DNA from: Gemmatimonadales bacterium
Lineage (GTDB): Bacteria; Gemmatimonadota; Gemmatimonadetes; Palauibacterales; Palauibacteraceae
DNA: 64,000 bases
NCBI GenBank assembly: GCA_009841005.1
Contig: VXMR01000040.1
Span: 19,349 to 83,348 of the forward strand
Reading direction: 5' to 3'
Positions 33,981 to 42,725 of this stretch are shown here, in pieces. Under the pieces are notes generated by a model. That model did not search any database and was not told where the DNA came from. It saw only the letters and a list, made by a program, of their open reading frames with translations. A program made the translations under genes and the position numbers. The number at the start of each line of letters is the position of its first letter. Within the stretch, counting starts at the first letter, position 1.

Positions 33981-34655
33981 CTAGGCGGCCACCCGCTCGT
34001 GCAGCGCGTCGATGAGACGCTGTGCACTCTCTTCCATGTCGATGACGAGGCGATCGATCTTCGTCACGAAGTAGTTGTGGAAGATGTTGATCGGAATCGC
34101 GATCGTGAGGCCGGTGGCGGTGGTGATGAGTGCGACCTTGATCCCGCCGGCGACCAGGGTGGCTTCCACTTCGCCCGCGATCTCGATGGCCTGGAAGGCC
34201 ATGATCATCCCGATCACGGTTCCGAGGAAGCCGAGGAGCGGAGCGACGTTCGACAGCGTCGCCAGCCACACGAGACCCTTCTCGAGCCCCGCGACTTCGA
34301 TGGCGCCGGCATTCTCCACCGCCTGCGTCGCGCGGTCGGTCCCCTCGTTGTACCGCGAGAGCCCCGCGCTGAGGACGTTCCCCGCCGGAGCGCCGGACTC
34401 GGTGCAGAGTTCGAGCGCCTCATCGAGGTGGCCGGCGGCGATCTGTTCGTCGGCTTCCCGGAGGACGTTCTTGTTCTTGCCGCCCTTCAACTGGAGGTCG
34501 ACGAGCTTCCAGAGGATGATGAGGATCCCGATTGCCAGCGCGGCGCCGAGCGGCCACATCATCCACCCCCCGGCCTCCCAGATCTCCGCGAGGTTGAGCG
34601 TCTGTCCTTCGCCCAGCGTCAGTGTCTCCTGCAACCAGAGTGTGGACGCGATCAA
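33981..34655 (-). CDS. MotA/TolQ/ExbB proton channel family protein
   Basis: A 224-residue inner-membrane protein with three transmembrane segments (about 30-48, 125-150, 165-188). The TolQ/ExbB domain is shown by LATLSNVAPLLGFLGTVIGM and ALITTATGLTIAIPINIFHN, the pore-lining region with its conserved Thr residues. ExbB/TolQ proteins use the proton gradient to energise TonB- or Tol-type processes, always with an ExbD/TolR partner. None follows, as a terminator ends the transcript. TTG 34655 is chosen because GGGGAGG lies 6 nt upstream; TTG 34697 has no such site. Confidence 0.88.
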   Translation of the reverse strand: MIASTLWLQETLTLGEGQTLNLAEIWEAGGWMMWPLGAALAIGILIILWKLVDLQLKGGKNKNVLREADEQIAAGHLDEALELCTESGAPAGNVLSAGLSRYNEGTDRATQAVENAGAIEVAGLEKGLVWLATLSNVAPLLGFLGTVIGMIMAFQAIEIAGEVEATLVAGGIKVALITTATGLTIAIPINIFHNYFVTKIDRLVIDMEESAQRLIDALHERVAA

Positions 34656-34736
34656 GGTGGGCCTCCCCGTAAGGTGGATCGATTGACTGACTCGCAACGT
34701 CCGGCGCGGATGCGCTTGAGCACGAGCGGAACCAAG

Positions 34737-35654
34737 CTAGAAGCGGTCTGCGGGACCGTCAAGCGGCGGGAGAGGCCGTTCCCGGAGCCAGAGCCAGGCA
34801 CCGGCGCGGTGGATGCGCTCGTAGCCGGCGGCAAGGCGGGTCAGAGCCGCGGAGGTCGCGATCCCCGCGGGAGCCTTCGTCGCGGCCGGGGCGGGCGCTC
34901 CGAACGCGCGGGCCACGCTGTCGGCGAGACGCTCGACGATGAGGCGACGGTCTGGCACCGGGTCGAGCAACTCGTTCAGGCCGATCGCGGGTCCCTTCCC
35001 GGAGACCCCCGCTGCGGCGCTCTCCTCCGGCCCGACGTCGCCTCCATCCAGGTCGCCGAGGCGCTGTCTGTCCTCCAGGAGGATGGACCCGTGCTGAAGC
35101 ACGCCTCCGCGGCGACGGCACTGGGCGCTGCCCACGAGCTTGCGACCGTGCGCGGTGAGTTCTCCAGGGGCCGGATCGCGAAAGCAGCTCGCGGCGGAGA
35201 TGCGGGCGGCCTCCGCAAAACTCGCCTCCGCATCGTCGTCCCGAACCGCGTCGAGCGGGACTCCCAGGGCGCGCAGCCCCTCGGCCAATGCGCGGTGCAC
35301 GGTTCGCAGGACGGCCCGGGGCCCGCCCCACGCCCGCGCGGGACAGGCGAAGGCGTACGTAATCTCCGGCCCGTGAAAGACGGATCGACCGCCCGTCGGC
35401 CGCCGGATGGCGTCGACGCCGGGGCGGAGTTCATCCGGTGAGCGCCCTAGCAGCCGGTCCGGAGCCTCCTGATGCCGCCCGAGCGACAGGCACCAGGGCT
35501 CCCAGCCATAAAACCGGAGCAGCGTCGAACCCCCCGCGGCGAGTTCGAGCATCGCCTCGTCCACGGCCATGTTGCGGGCGCCGTCCGCCACGGCGTAGGG
35601 GAGTACGATGCATGGCGATCCCCGGGGCCGGGCACGCGCGCGCCGCGCGGTCAC
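34737..35654 (-). CDS. lipM: Lipoate/octanoate protein ligase family (LipM-type octanoyltransferase likely)
   Basis: A 305-residue cofactor transferase. RRPTGGRSVFHGPEITYAF and GRKLVGSAQCRRRGGVLQHG are the lipoyl-attachment blocks. A cysteine in AASCFRDPAPGEL sits where LipM has its acyl-accepting Cys, favouring octanoyl transfer from acyl carrier protein over ATP-dependent lipoate ligation. GTG 35654 overlaps the TGA of the upstream UPF0173 gene. It is the last gene of the gcvH-gcvP-UPF0173 run; GcvH needs a lipoyl group, and the E2 at 61865 is another target. LplA-type activity remains possible. Confidence 0.82.
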   Translation of the reverse strand: MTARRARARPRGSPCIVLPYAVADGARNMAVDEAMLELAAGGSTLLRFYGWEPWCLSLGRHQEAPDRLLGRSPDELRPGVDAIRRPTGGRSVFHGPEITYAFACPARAWGGPRAVLRTVHRALAEGLRALGVPLDAVRDDDAEASFAEAARISAASCFRDPAPGELTAHGRKLVGSAQCRRRGGVLQHGSILLEDRQRLGDLDGGDVGPEESAAAGVSGKGPAIGLNELLDPVPDRRLIVERLADSVARAFGAPAPAATKAPAGIATSAALTRLAAGYERIHRAGAWLWLRERPLPPLDGPADRF

Positions 35655-36343
35655 AACTCCAGAGCCTCTCCGGGCTCGAGGATCACGACCTCGGCCGTGT
35701 CGCCGACGGCGTCCACGAAGCGGGCCGGATCGACGTCGATCAACTCCCACGTGCCGTAGTGGTTCGGAACGGCGATGCGGGGTTCGATCATCCCTATCGC
35801 GCGCGCGGCGTCCTCCGGGCCCATCGTGAAGTTGTCGCCGATCGGCACCAGCGCCACATCCACTTCCCCGTTCAGCAGTTCCATGTCGCGCGTGAGCCCC
35901 GTATCGCCGGCGTGGTAGACGCGGGTGCCGTCCACGGTGAGGAGGATGCCGGCGGGCGTCGTCGTGTACGCCTCCGCGCCCGGCGCGTCGATCTTCCCGC
36001 CGTGGAGGGCCACGGTGAGCTTGACGCGCCCGAACGGGAACTCGTGGGCGCCGCCGATGTGCATGGGGTGGGCGTTCGCGTGCCCCTGCACCTCCCCGGC
36101 GTAGGACACGATTTCATACGTGGCGATGAGCTGCGCGTTCGTCGCCTCGAGGATGTCCCAGGCATCCGCGATGTGGTCGCCGTGCCCGTGCGTGAGGAGG
36201 AGATAGTCGAGGCGGTCGGTGAAGTGCTCCGGTCCCACATCGGCCACGGGGTTCCCGGTCAGAAACGGGTCGATGAGGATCCGCGTTCCGTCCGCGGTCT
36301 CGATCTCGTAGCAGCTCTGGCCGTGAAAGATGAGTCGTGCCAT
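35651..36343 (-). CDS. UPF0173-type metallo-beta-lactamase fold hydrolase
   Basis: A 230-residue protein. It has the metal-binding LLTHGHGDHIADAW (about 54-67), a further His in VALHGG, Asp in YHAGDTGLT and a last His in VPNHYGTW. The arrangement and length match the UPF0173 (YtkL) group of MBL-fold hydrolases, of unknown substrate. ATG 36343 follows GGAGGG by 6 nt; the frame is open to 36424. It lies between gcvP and lipM, and its stop overlaps lipM. Confidence 0.85.
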   Translation of the reverse strand: MARLIFHGQSCYEIETADGTRILIDPFLTGNPVADVGPEHFTDRLDYLLLTHGHGDHIADAWDILEATNAQLIATYEIVSYAGEVQGHANAHPMHIGGAHEFPFGRVKLTVALHGGKIDAPGAEAYTTTPAGILLTVDGTRVYHAGDTGLTRDMELLNGEVDVALVPIGDNFTMGPEDAARAIGMIEPRIAVPNHYGTWELIDVDPARFVDAVGDTAEVVILEPGEALEL

Positions 36344-36359
36344 CCGCTTCCCTCCGGGT

Positions 36360-39272
36360 CTATGCGCCTGCCTGGCCTGAGCCGGCGGTCTCGGTGTCGT
36401 AGCTCTCGATCGGCGGACACGCACAGACGAGGTTCCGGTCTCCGTACGCGTTGTTCACGCGGCGCACGGGCGGCCAGAACTTCCACTCCCGGGTCGAAGG
36501 CGCCGGCCACGCCGCTTCCCGCCGCGTGTACGCGTGGCCCCATGTATCCGACGTCACCATCTCCGCGGTGTGGGGTGCGTTCTTCAGCGGGTTGTCCTTC
36601 GCATCCAGCGTCCCCTCCGCGATCCTCCGAATCTCCTCGCGGATCGAGACCAGAGCGTCGACGAGCCGGTCCAGTTCCCGCTTCGACTCGCTCTCCGTGG
36701 GCTCGATCATGATCGTCCCCGCGACCGGGAAGGACATCGTGGGCGCGTGGAATCCGTAGTCCATGAGTCGCTTCGCGACATCCTCATCCGTCACTCCCGT
36801 CCCCCGCCGCAGCGGACGCAGGTCGAGGATGAACTCGTGCGCGACCCGCCCGTGCTCGCCGCGGTAGAGGACATCGAAGTGCTCGCTCAGACGACTCGCC
36901 ATGTAGTTCGCGTTGAGAACGGCCGCCTCGGTCGCCGCTCGCACGCCGTCCCGGCCGAGCATGGCGACGTAGGCCCACGAGATGAGCAGAATCGAAGCGC
37001 TCCCCCACGGCGCCGCGGAGACCGGCGGGATCGCGGCTTCGCCGCCCACATCGACGAGCGGGTGTCCCGGCAGGTACGGCGCGAGTTCGTCCGTCACGCA
37101 GATCGGACCCATCCCCGGCCCCCCGCCGCCGTGCGGAATGGCGAACGTCTTGTGGAGGTTGATGTGGATGACGTCGGCGCCGTAATCGCCGGGCCGGCAG
37201 AGGCCGACCTGGGCGTTGAGGTTGGCGCCATCGAGGTACACGAGTCCGCCGTGCTCGTGGACGATGTCCGTCACCTCCCGGATCGCCGACTCGAACACCC
37301 CGTGGGTGGACGGATACGTGATCATCGTCGCCGCGAGCCGGTCGGAGTGTTTCTCCGCCTTCGCGCGCAGGTCGTCGACGTCGATGTTCCCATTCTCGTC
37401 GCAGCGGACCACGACGACCTTCATCCCGGCCATCACCGCGCTCGCGGGATTCGTCCCGTGCGCCGACGACGGGATGAGGCACACGTCCCGGGCTCCCTCG
37501 CCCCGGTCCTCGTGTCGGGCCGCGATGACGAGCAGGCCGGTGTACTCGCCCTGCGCCCCCGAGTTCGGCTGCAGCGAGCAGGCGGGCAGCCCGCTCATCT
37601 CGCAGAGCCACCGCTCCAGATCGTCGAACAGGCGTCCATACCCCTCGGCCTGGTCCACGGGGGCGAACGGGTGCAGAGCCCCGAACTCCGGCCAGGTGAC
37701 GGGGATCATCTCGGATGTCGCGTTGAGCTTCATCGTGCAGGATCCGAGCGGGATCATGCTCGTGTTCAGCGACAGGTCCCGGGTTTCGAGCCGATGGATG
37801 TACCGCAGCATCTCGGTCTCGGAATGGTACCGGTTGAAGACCGGGTGCTCGAGGTAGCTCGAGGCGCGCGCGAGCTCCGCGGGATAGACGGGCTCCGGAA
37901 TGTCCGCGGCAACGTCTCCGGCGCCGAGTTCCCGTTCCCCTTCGCCCCCGAAGACCGCGAACAGATCTTCCAGGTCCTCGCCCCGCACCGTCTCGTCGAG
38001 CGCGATTCCGACGGTCCCGTCCTCGAAGTCCCGCAGGTTGATGCCGCGTTCGCGAGCCTTGGCGAGGATCTCCGCGGACGTGAAGCCCGAGGGGATGACC
38101 TGCAGGGTGTCGAAGAACTGCTCGTGAACGATCGTGTGCCCGAGCCGCTCCAGTCCGCGGGCGAGGGTCCACGTCAACTTTCGGACGCGGGTCGCGATGG
38201 CGCGGATACCCTCCGGTCCGTGATACACGGCGTACATGCCGGCCATGATCGCGAGCAGCACCTGTGCGGTGCAGATGTTCGAGGTCGCCTTCTCCCGCCG
38301 AATGTGCTGCTCGCGCGTCTGCAGGGCCATCCGGAGCGCCGGGTTCCCGTCCGCGTCGACCGAGACTCCGATGATCCGTCCCGGCAGCTTGCGCTTGAAC
38401 GCGTCCGTGGCGGCGAGGTAGGCCGCGTGCGGCCCGCCGTAACCCATGGGTACGCCGAACCGCTGAGAGTTGCCGACGGCGATGTCCGCGCCGAACTCGC
38501 CCGGCGGCACGAGCAGCGCGAGGGCGAGGAGGTCGGCAGCGACCACAACCCCGGCCCCGTGCTCGTGAAGGGCGTCGCAGAGACCCCGATAGTCGACGAC
38601 CGCACCCTCCGTGGTCGGGTACTGCAGAAGCGCGCCGAAGGCGTCGTCCGGATCGTGGGCCGCGATGTCGCCGTGCTGGAAGAGGCGGACCTGGATTCCG
38701 AGCGGCCGCGCCCGGCCGCGGACGACGGCGACGGTCTGGGGATGGCAGGCCTCGGACACGAGGAAGACGTTCCGGTCGTCGCTCCCCCTGCTGCCCCAGA
38801 GCATGAGCATCGCCTCCGCCGCGGCGGTTCCTTCGTCCAGGAGCGAGGCGTTCGCGATCGGAAGCCCCGTGAGGTCGATGACCATCGTCTGGAAGTTGAG
38901 CAGCGCCTCGAGGCGCCCCTGCGAGATCTCGGCCTGATAGGGCGTATACTGTGTATACCAGCCGGGGTTCTCAAGGATGTTCCGGAGGATGACGCCAGGT
39001 GTCAGCGTCCCGTGATATCCCAGACCGAGATAGGAACGGAAGGGGCGGTTGGAACGCGCGAGTTCCGCCGCGTGATCGAGAAGCCTTCTCTCGGTGATCG
39101 CTTCGGGCAGGTCGAGGTCGCGACCCAGGCGGATCGGTTCGGGAACGGTCTCCTCGACGAGTTCGCTCAGGCTCTTCGCGCCGACCACCTCCAGCATCGG
39201 CTCCACGTCCGAGGGCGCCAGTCCTATGTGGCGCCCGGCGAACTCGCCGAACGGCTCCATCTCAAACCGCAT
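36360..39272 (-). CDS. gcvP: Glycine dehydrogenase (decarboxylating), P-protein
   Basis: A 970-residue single-chain P-protein with both fused halves. The pyridoxal-phosphate lysine is in [19 protein letters not shown] (about residue 710), and [14 protein letters not shown] and [11 protein letters not shown] are C-terminal-half signatures. It decarboxylates glycine and transfers the aminomethyl group to lipoyl-GcvH. gcvH lies 16 bp upstream on the same strand. gcvT, the third enzyme of the system, is not in the window. A second ATG four codons downstream (39260) is a possible start. Confidence 0.97.
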   Translation of the reverse strand: MRFEMEPFGEFAGRHIGLAPSDVEPMLEVVGAKSLSELVEETVPEPIRLGRDLDLPEAITERRLLDHAAELARSNRPFRSYLGLGYHGTLTPGVILRNILENPGWYTQYTPYQAEISQGRLEALLNFQTMVIDLTGLPIANASLLDEGTAAAEAMLMLWGSRGSDDRNVFLVSEACHPQTVAVVRGRARPLGIQVRLFQHGDIAAHDPDDAFGALLQYPTTEGAVVDYRGLCDALHEHGAGVVVAADLLALALLVPPGEFGADIAVGNSQRFGVPMGYGGPHAAYLAATDAFKRKLPGRIIGVSVDADGNPALRMALQTREQHIRREKATSNICTAQVLLAIMAGMYAVYHGPEGIRAIATRVRKLTWTLARGLERLGHTIVHEQFFDTLQVIPSGFTSAEILAKARERGINLRDFEDGTVGIALDETVRGEDLEDLFAVFGGEGERELGAGDVAADIPEPVYPAELARASSYLEHPVFNRYHSETEMLRYIHRLETRDLSLNTSMIPLGSCTMKLNATSEMIPVTWPEFGALHPFAPVDQAEGYGRLFDDLERWLCEMSGLPACSLQPNSGAQGEYTGLLVIAARHEDRGEGARDVCLIPSSAHGTNPASAVMAGMKVVVVRCDENGNIDVDDLRAKAEKHSDRLAATMITYPSTHGVFESAIREVTDIVHEHGGLVYLDGANLNAQVGLCRPGDYGADVIHINLHKTFAIPHGGGGPGMGPICVTDELAPYLPGHPLVDVGGEAAIPPVSAAPWGSASILLISWAYVAMLGRDGVRAATEAAVLNANYMASRLSEHFDVLYRGEHGRVAHEFILDLRPLRRGTGVTDEDVAKRLMDYGFHAPTMSFPVAGTIMIEPTESESKRELDRLVDALVSIREEIRRIAEGTLDAKDNPLKNAPHTAEMVTSDTWGHAYTRREAAWPAPSTREWKFWPPVRRVNNAYGDRNLVCACPPIESYDTETAGSGQAGA

Positions 39273-39288
39273 GTTCAGGGGCGGGCCG

Positions 39289-39690
39289 TCAGATCTCGTC
39301 CCCGTCGGCGACGAGGGCGGCGTACTGTTCGGCGGTGAGGAGGTCGTTGAGGTCGTCGGGCGCTTCCAGCGCGAGCCGGATCATCCATCCTTCTCCGTAG
39401 GGATCGCTGTTGACGAGACCGGGGTCGGTCTCCAGCGCGTCATTCACCGCCACGACCGCTCCCGCTGTCGGGCAAAAGAGTTCGGATACGGTCTTCACGG
39501 CCTCGACGGTTCCGAACGCTTCCATCTGTCCGAACTCCTCGCCGGGCGCGGGAAGTTCGACGTAGACGACATCGCCCAGTTCGCCCTGGGCGTAGTCCGT
39601 GATCCCGATCAAGACCTCGCCGTCGACGTCGGTTTCCCGCACGTATTCGTGCTCGGGCGTGTACTTGAGATCTTCCGGAATGTCCGACAT
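39289..39690 (-). CDS. gcvH: Glycine cleavage system H protein
   Basis: A 133-residue lipoyl carrier. The lipoylated lysine is in [13 protein letters not shown] (about 65). The start [17 protein letters not shown] is typical. It shuttles the methylamine group between P-, T- and L-proteins. It is first of a four-gene operon with gcvP, UPF0173 and lipM, the last of which likely supplies its lipoyl precursor. A good promoter lies 54 bp upstream; the short leader has no room for a glycine riboswitch. Confidence 0.97.
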   Translation of the reverse strand: MSDIPEDLKYTPEHEYVRETDVDGEVLIGITDYAQGELGDVVYVELPAPGEEFGQMEAFGTVEAVKTVSELFCPTAGAVVAVNDALETDPGLVNSDPYGEGWMIRLALEAPDDLNDLLTAEQYAALVADGDEI

Positions 39691-39743
39691 GCGTACCCTC
39701 TGCCTTGCTTCGGATCGAGCGTCTCTGGGTTGGCGGCGTGGGG

Positions 39744-39773
39744 ACTATACCCGAGCCGCGAGCCGGGCGTCAA
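39744..39773 (-). promoter_or_regulatory. Promoter of the gcvH-gcvP operon
   Basis: Minus-strand TTGACG (39773-39768) and TATAGT (39749-39744), 18 bp spacing. This is one of the best sigma-70 matches in the window. Predicted start near 39737, about 47 nt before the gcvH ATG. Confidence 0.7.
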
Positions 39774-39785
39774 GCAACTCCGCCG

Positions 39786-40463
39786 CTAGTCGCCCGAGGC
39801 GAGTCTTCGCCGGGCTCTGCGGTCCCTTTTGATCCGCCTCCGTGCGTCCCTCGCGCTCTCGCCCGGGTGTCGCTCGACGACATCGACACCTCCCATGCAG
39901 ACGAGGCCGCTGATCCGGATGACGGGAGCGTCCGGGGCGGGCGGCGTGTCCGGTTCCGGCGTACTCACGCCCCCCATCAGCGCGATGCCGCCCCACTCGA
40001 CGCGGACCCCCGGAGGGACAACAATGTCCACGCCTCCCATGAGCGCAAGGAGCCGGACCGAAACCGTCTCCGTCGCGAACGTCGCCTGCCGAAAATCGAG
40101 ATCCGTACCCCCCATCACGGTGACGGCGTTGAGCCGGCGGGGCGGGATCCAGCTGCCCTTGCGCTCCGTCGCCCCCCAGATGGAGACGATGAGGTCGTTC
40201 TCCTGGACGGGACGGGCCGGATCCACCGGCACGGAGGCCGTCGCCACGGGGGCGGGCCCGGCGGGGCGTGTTTCGCTCCGGAGTGCGGGGAGGTCTCGCT
40301 CGAGCGCAACGAGTTCGGCCCGGGTGCGCGCGGCGTACGCGATGTCCAGGCGGCGTTCCAGTTCCGTCGTGTTCATGGCGTCGCGCGCGAAATGTGCGCA
40401 GAGACGGTCCACCGTCGCCTGCCGCTCCTCCGGCGACAACGCCTGTTCCGGGCTGTCCGTCAT
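39786..40463 (-). CDS. DUF1707 plus LiaF-like C-terminal domain protein
   Basis: A 225-residue cytoplasmic protein. Residues about 8-60 match DUF1707, a short helical domain (RLCAHFARDAMNTTELERRL, YAARTRAELVAL). Residues about 90-200 match the cell-wall-active antibiotics response domain of LiaF: SIWGATERKGSWIPPRRLNA, AVTVMGGTDLDF, LLALMGGVDIVVPPGVRVE, IALMGGVS. LiaF inhibits the LiaRS envelope-stress system in Firmicutes; this soluble DUF1707 version is of unknown function. A purine-rich stretch (GAGGAGGAG) abuts the ATG. The C-terminus is very Arg-rich. Confidence 0.8.
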   Translation of the reverse strand: MTDSPEQALSPEERQATVDRLCAHFARDAMNTTELERRLDIAYAARTRAELVALERDLPALRSETRPAGPAPVATASVPVDPARPVQENDLIVSIWGATERKGSWIPPRRLNAVTVMGGTDLDFRQATFATETVSVRLLALMGGVDIVVPPGVRVEWGGIALMGGVSTPEPDTPPAPDAPVIRISGLVCMGGVDVVERHPGESARDARRRIKRDRRARRRLASGD

Positions 40464-40529
40464 CTCCTCCTCGCCGTCTGGCCGGCCTGATTCTCACGCA
40501 AGGTGGCGGGGCCAGCAAGGCAAAAAAAC

Positions 40530-40558
40530 TTGCAGCGCGGGCGAGCGCACGGCATCAT
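40530..40558 (+). promoter_or_regulatory. Possible promoter of the leader unit
   Basis: TTGCAG (40530-40535) and CATCAT (40553-40558) are spaced by 17 bp after an A-run. The -10 match is weak. Confidence 0.3.
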
Positions 40559-40602
40559 GGCCCACAACAGGTGCTTTCATGCCCTATCCGTAAACCCTTT
40601 GG

Positions 40603-40614
40603 AAGGAGGTGATC
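40603..40614 (+). promoter_or_regulatory. Perfect 12-nt anti-16S ribosome-binding site
   Basis: AAGGAGGTGATC is complementary to the universal 3' tail of 16S rRNA over 12 nt, far longer than other sites in the window (4-7 nt). AAGGAGG ends 7 nt before GTG 40617, the ideal spacing. Confidence 0.7.
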
Positions 40615-40616
40615 TA

Positions 40617-40682
40617 GTGTCTGCAGGATGTAGAACCGGGTCTGACTCGGCACGGGCAAGCGATCGCCTCGAGGCAGCGTAA
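40617..40682 (+). CDS. Possible 21-residue leader peptide
   Basis: GTG start, 21 codons, TAA stop. The peptide MSAGCRTGSDSARASDRLEA ends in A, with three Arg, no regulatory run of one amino acid and no similarity I recognise. The same frame is open upstream to ATG 40557 (41 codons), but the ribosome-binding site supports the GTG. Inverted repeats and a terminator follow, then dapF. It may be a leader peptide or the translated part of a small RNA; there is no evidence that the product itself has a function. Confidence 0.4.
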   Translation: MSAGCRTGSDSARASDRLEAA

Positions 40683-40778
40683 ACCGGTCTTGAACCGGTG
40701 GCGCCCGAGACATGCGCCGACCTGAAGGCTGCGGTGCCTTGCCGGCGTCGCGTCGAGTCAGGTTTCGGTTGAGACAAG

Positions 40779-40818
40779 AGCCGGCCGTGGGCTTCATGCT
40801 CGCGGCCGGCTTCCTTTT
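40779..40818 (+). terminator. Rho-independent terminator between the leader and dapF
   Basis: A 9-bp stem (40779-40787 with 40803-40811), a 15-nt loop, then TCCTTTT. Lying 22 bp before the dapF ATG, it either ends a separate small RNA or works as an attenuator for dapF. Confidence 0.65.
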
Positions 40819-40840
40819 CGCCCTGCCCTCCCTCTGAAAC

Positions 40841-41644
40841 ATGTCGTTATTCAGCAAATACACCGGAGCCGGCAACGACTTCGTGATCGTGCGCGGCGAA
40901 GAACTGGGGCTCCGGGATGCGGGGGCCCTGGCCGCCGCGCTGTGCCCCCGCGCGACGGGCGTCGGCGTGGACGGGCTGATCACCGTCCGAAGCCTCAGCG
41001 AAGAAGTCGTCCGCCTCCGGTTCTTCAACTGCGACGGCTCCGAGTTTTCCACCTGCGGGAACGGTTCGCGCTGCGCGGCGCGCTACGCGGTGGAGCGGGG
41101 GCTCGTGCCGCCCGATCACATCCTCGTGACGGACGACGGTGAGATCCTCGCGAGGGTGCGGGAGGACGGCGTGGCCCTGGAATACGCGCTCGACGTTCGC
41201 GTGGAACGCGAGTTGCGGGCGCGCCTCGGAACCGGGAATCCGCGGGAACGTGACGCATGGCTCGTGCGGACGGGAACCGCGCACCTTGTGGTCCCCGTCC
41301 CGTCGGTGGATGTGGAGAACTTCGACGATATCTGCCGGCCCCTGCGGTGGCGGGAGGATGTCGGCCCGGGAGGGGCGAACGTGCACCTTGTGGCCCGCGA
41401 CGGAGAGACGGTGGCCATCCGCACCTTCGAACGGGGCGTGGAGGGCGAGACGCTCGCCTGCGGCAGCGGCTGCATGGCGGCGGCGTTCGCGCTCCGGGCC
41501 GCGGGCGAGGCGGGGGACCGGGTCGAGTTCCTGGTCCGGTCGGGGGCCCCGTTGACGGTGGAGTTCCTCGAGGCGGGGCGGATCCGCCTCACCGGACCGG
41601 CGGTGTTCATCTTCGATGGCGTCTTCCCCGAAGCCACGCGCTGA
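40841..41644 (+). CDS. dapF: Diaminopimelate epimerase
   Basis: A 267-residue cofactor-independent epimerase that converts LL- to meso-diaminopimelate for lysine and peptidoglycan synthesis. Both catalytic cysteines are present: FSTCGNGSRC (about 72) and LACGSGCMAAA (about 210). The N-terminal FSKYTGAGNDFV is the usual start. It is preceded by a terminator-like hairpin that may regulate it. mutY begins 29 nt inside the dapF 3' end, so the two are probably cotranslated. Confidence 0.95.
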   Translation: MSLFSKYTGAGNDFVIVRGEELGLRDAGALAAALCPRATGVGVDGLITVRSLSEEVVRLRFFNCDGSEFSTCGNGSRCAARYAVERGLVPPDHILVTDDGEILARVREDGVALEYALDVRVERELRARLGTGNPRERDAWLVRTGTAHLVVPVPSVDVENFDDICRPLRWREDVGPGGANVHLVARDGETVAIRTFERGVEGETLACGSGCMAAAFALRAAGEAGDRVEFLVRSGAPLTVEFLEAGRIRLTGPAVFIFDGVFPEATR

Positions 41645-42725
41645 CCCGGACGCGGCCGCGGTGGCGGCGCCGCTGCTGAAGTGGTTCGACGCGCGGCAGC
41701 GGGACGACATCGCGTGGCGTGGAGAGCGGGACCCCTACGCGATCCTCGTGGCTGAGGTCATGGCGCAGCAGACGCGAGTGGAGACCGCCGCGCCGTACCA
41801 TCGGCGGTTCATGGACCGCTTCCCCGACGTATGGACCCTCGCGGAGGCGGAGGAGGACGAGGTCCTCGGTCTCTGGGAGGGTCTGGGGTACTACGCGCGG
41901 GCCCGCAACCTGCGGCGGGCGGCGCGGCGCGTGGTTTCGGAATACGGCGGCCGGGTCCCGCGGGCGGTGTCGGAGCTGCGGACGCTCCCGGGCGTGGGCC
42001 CCTATACGGCGGGCGCCGTTGCCAGCGTGGCGTTCGGGCTGCCGGAACCCGCGGTCGATGGGAACGCACGCCGCGTTCTGTCGCGCCTGGGCGATCTCGA
42101 GACGGCCTCTCCCTCCGAGCTCGAGCGGGCCGCGCGAGCCCTCCTCGCCGCGGACCCGGAGCGGCCGGGAGATGTGAACCAGGCGCTGATGGACCTCGGG
42201 AGCGCGGTCTGTACGCCGCGCCGGCCGAGGTGCGGAGCGTGCCCCTTGTCGAATCGATGCCTGGCACTGCGCCGGGGAACGGTCGGGGAGCGGCCCCCGA
42301 GGAAGACGCGCGCCCGATCCCCCGAGCGGGTCGAGGCGGCGGCCATCGTCCGTCGCGGCGGACGGGTGCTCGTACTGCGGCGGCCATCGGACGGACTCCT
42401 GGGCGGTCTGTGGGATTTTCCCTCCGTCGGGCTGCCCTCTTCAACCCCGCCCGCGCCGGCGCTCACGAGAGTTCTTCGAGAAGGGTTCGGCCTCGACTGC
42501 CGCGTGGGTGAGGAAATTCGCGTCCTGCGGCATGCGTTCAGCCACTTCCGTCTGCGGCTCACCGTGCACGGGGCCCGGTGGCGATCGGGTGAGGTCACGA
42601 ACCCGCGGCCGCACCGCTGGATCGGCCGCGGGGAACTCGGCAACCTCGCCTTTCCCGCCTATCTCCGACGGCTGATCGACGAAGAGATCTCCCCGAGAGC
42701 TGTCTCCCCGAGAAAGGCGAGGTAG
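41616..42725 (+). CDS. mutY: A/G-specific adenine glycosylase
   Basis: A 369-residue base-excision repair enzyme that removes adenine opposite 8-oxoguanine. EVMAQQTRVE holds the catalytic Glu, LPGVGPYTAGAVASVAFG is the helix-hairpin-helix, and PAVDGNARRVLSR carries the catalytic Asp. The [4Fe-4S] cluster cysteines are CTPRRPRCGACPLSNRC (C-x6-C-x2-C-x5-C). The C-terminal NUDIX-like domain (from about 240) recognises the oxidised guanine. The 3' end overlaps the opposite-strand MBL gene by 67 bp. Confidence 0.95.
   Translation: MASSPKPRADPDAAAVAAPLLKWFDARQRDDIAWRGERDPYAILVAEVMAQQTRVETAAPYHRRFMDRFPDVWTLAEAEEDEVLGLWEGLGYYARARNLRRAARRVVSEYGGRVPRAVSELRTLPGVGPYTAGAVASVAFGLPEPAVDGNARRVLSRLGDLETASPSELERAARALLAADPERPGDVNQALMDLGSAVCTPRRPRCGACPLSNRCLALRRGTVGERPPRKTRARSPERVEAAAIVRRGGRVLVLRRPSDGLLGGLWDFPSVGLPSSTPPAPALTRVLREGFGLDCRVGEEIRVLRHAFSHFRLRLTVHGARWRSGEVTNPRPHRWIGRGELGNLAFPAYLRRLIDEEISPRAVSPRKAR

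Larger units (their letters stand above)
40464..40840. other. 377-bp gap holding a leader RNA unit before dapF
   Basis: No long gene. From left to right: a weak promoter-like pair, a very strong ribosome-binding site, a 21-codon reading frame, a set of short inverted repeats (accggt..accggt at 40683-40699; ggcgc..gcgcc; aaggc..gcctt), and a Rho-independent terminator 22 bp before dapF. The arrangement looks like a small RNA or an attenuation leader. Confidence 0.5.

Noticed and set aside
36534..39338. 934-codon plus-strand frame opposite gcvP
   Set aside because: A shadow of gcvP codon usage; no motif, and the minus strand is unmistakable.
39691..39737. Glycine riboswitch before gcvH
   Set aside because: The predicted leader is about 47 nt, too short for even a single glycine aptamer.
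40603..40614. Fragment of a reversed 16S rRNA gene
   Set aside because: Identity to the complement of the 16S end stops after 12 nt, and spacing to a GTG fits a ribosome-binding site.
40683..40699. tRNA T-arm-like hairpin (5-bp stem, 7-nt loop) on the minus strand
   Set aside because: The loop fits a T-loop, but no matching acceptor stem, anticodon arm or D-arm can be built around it.
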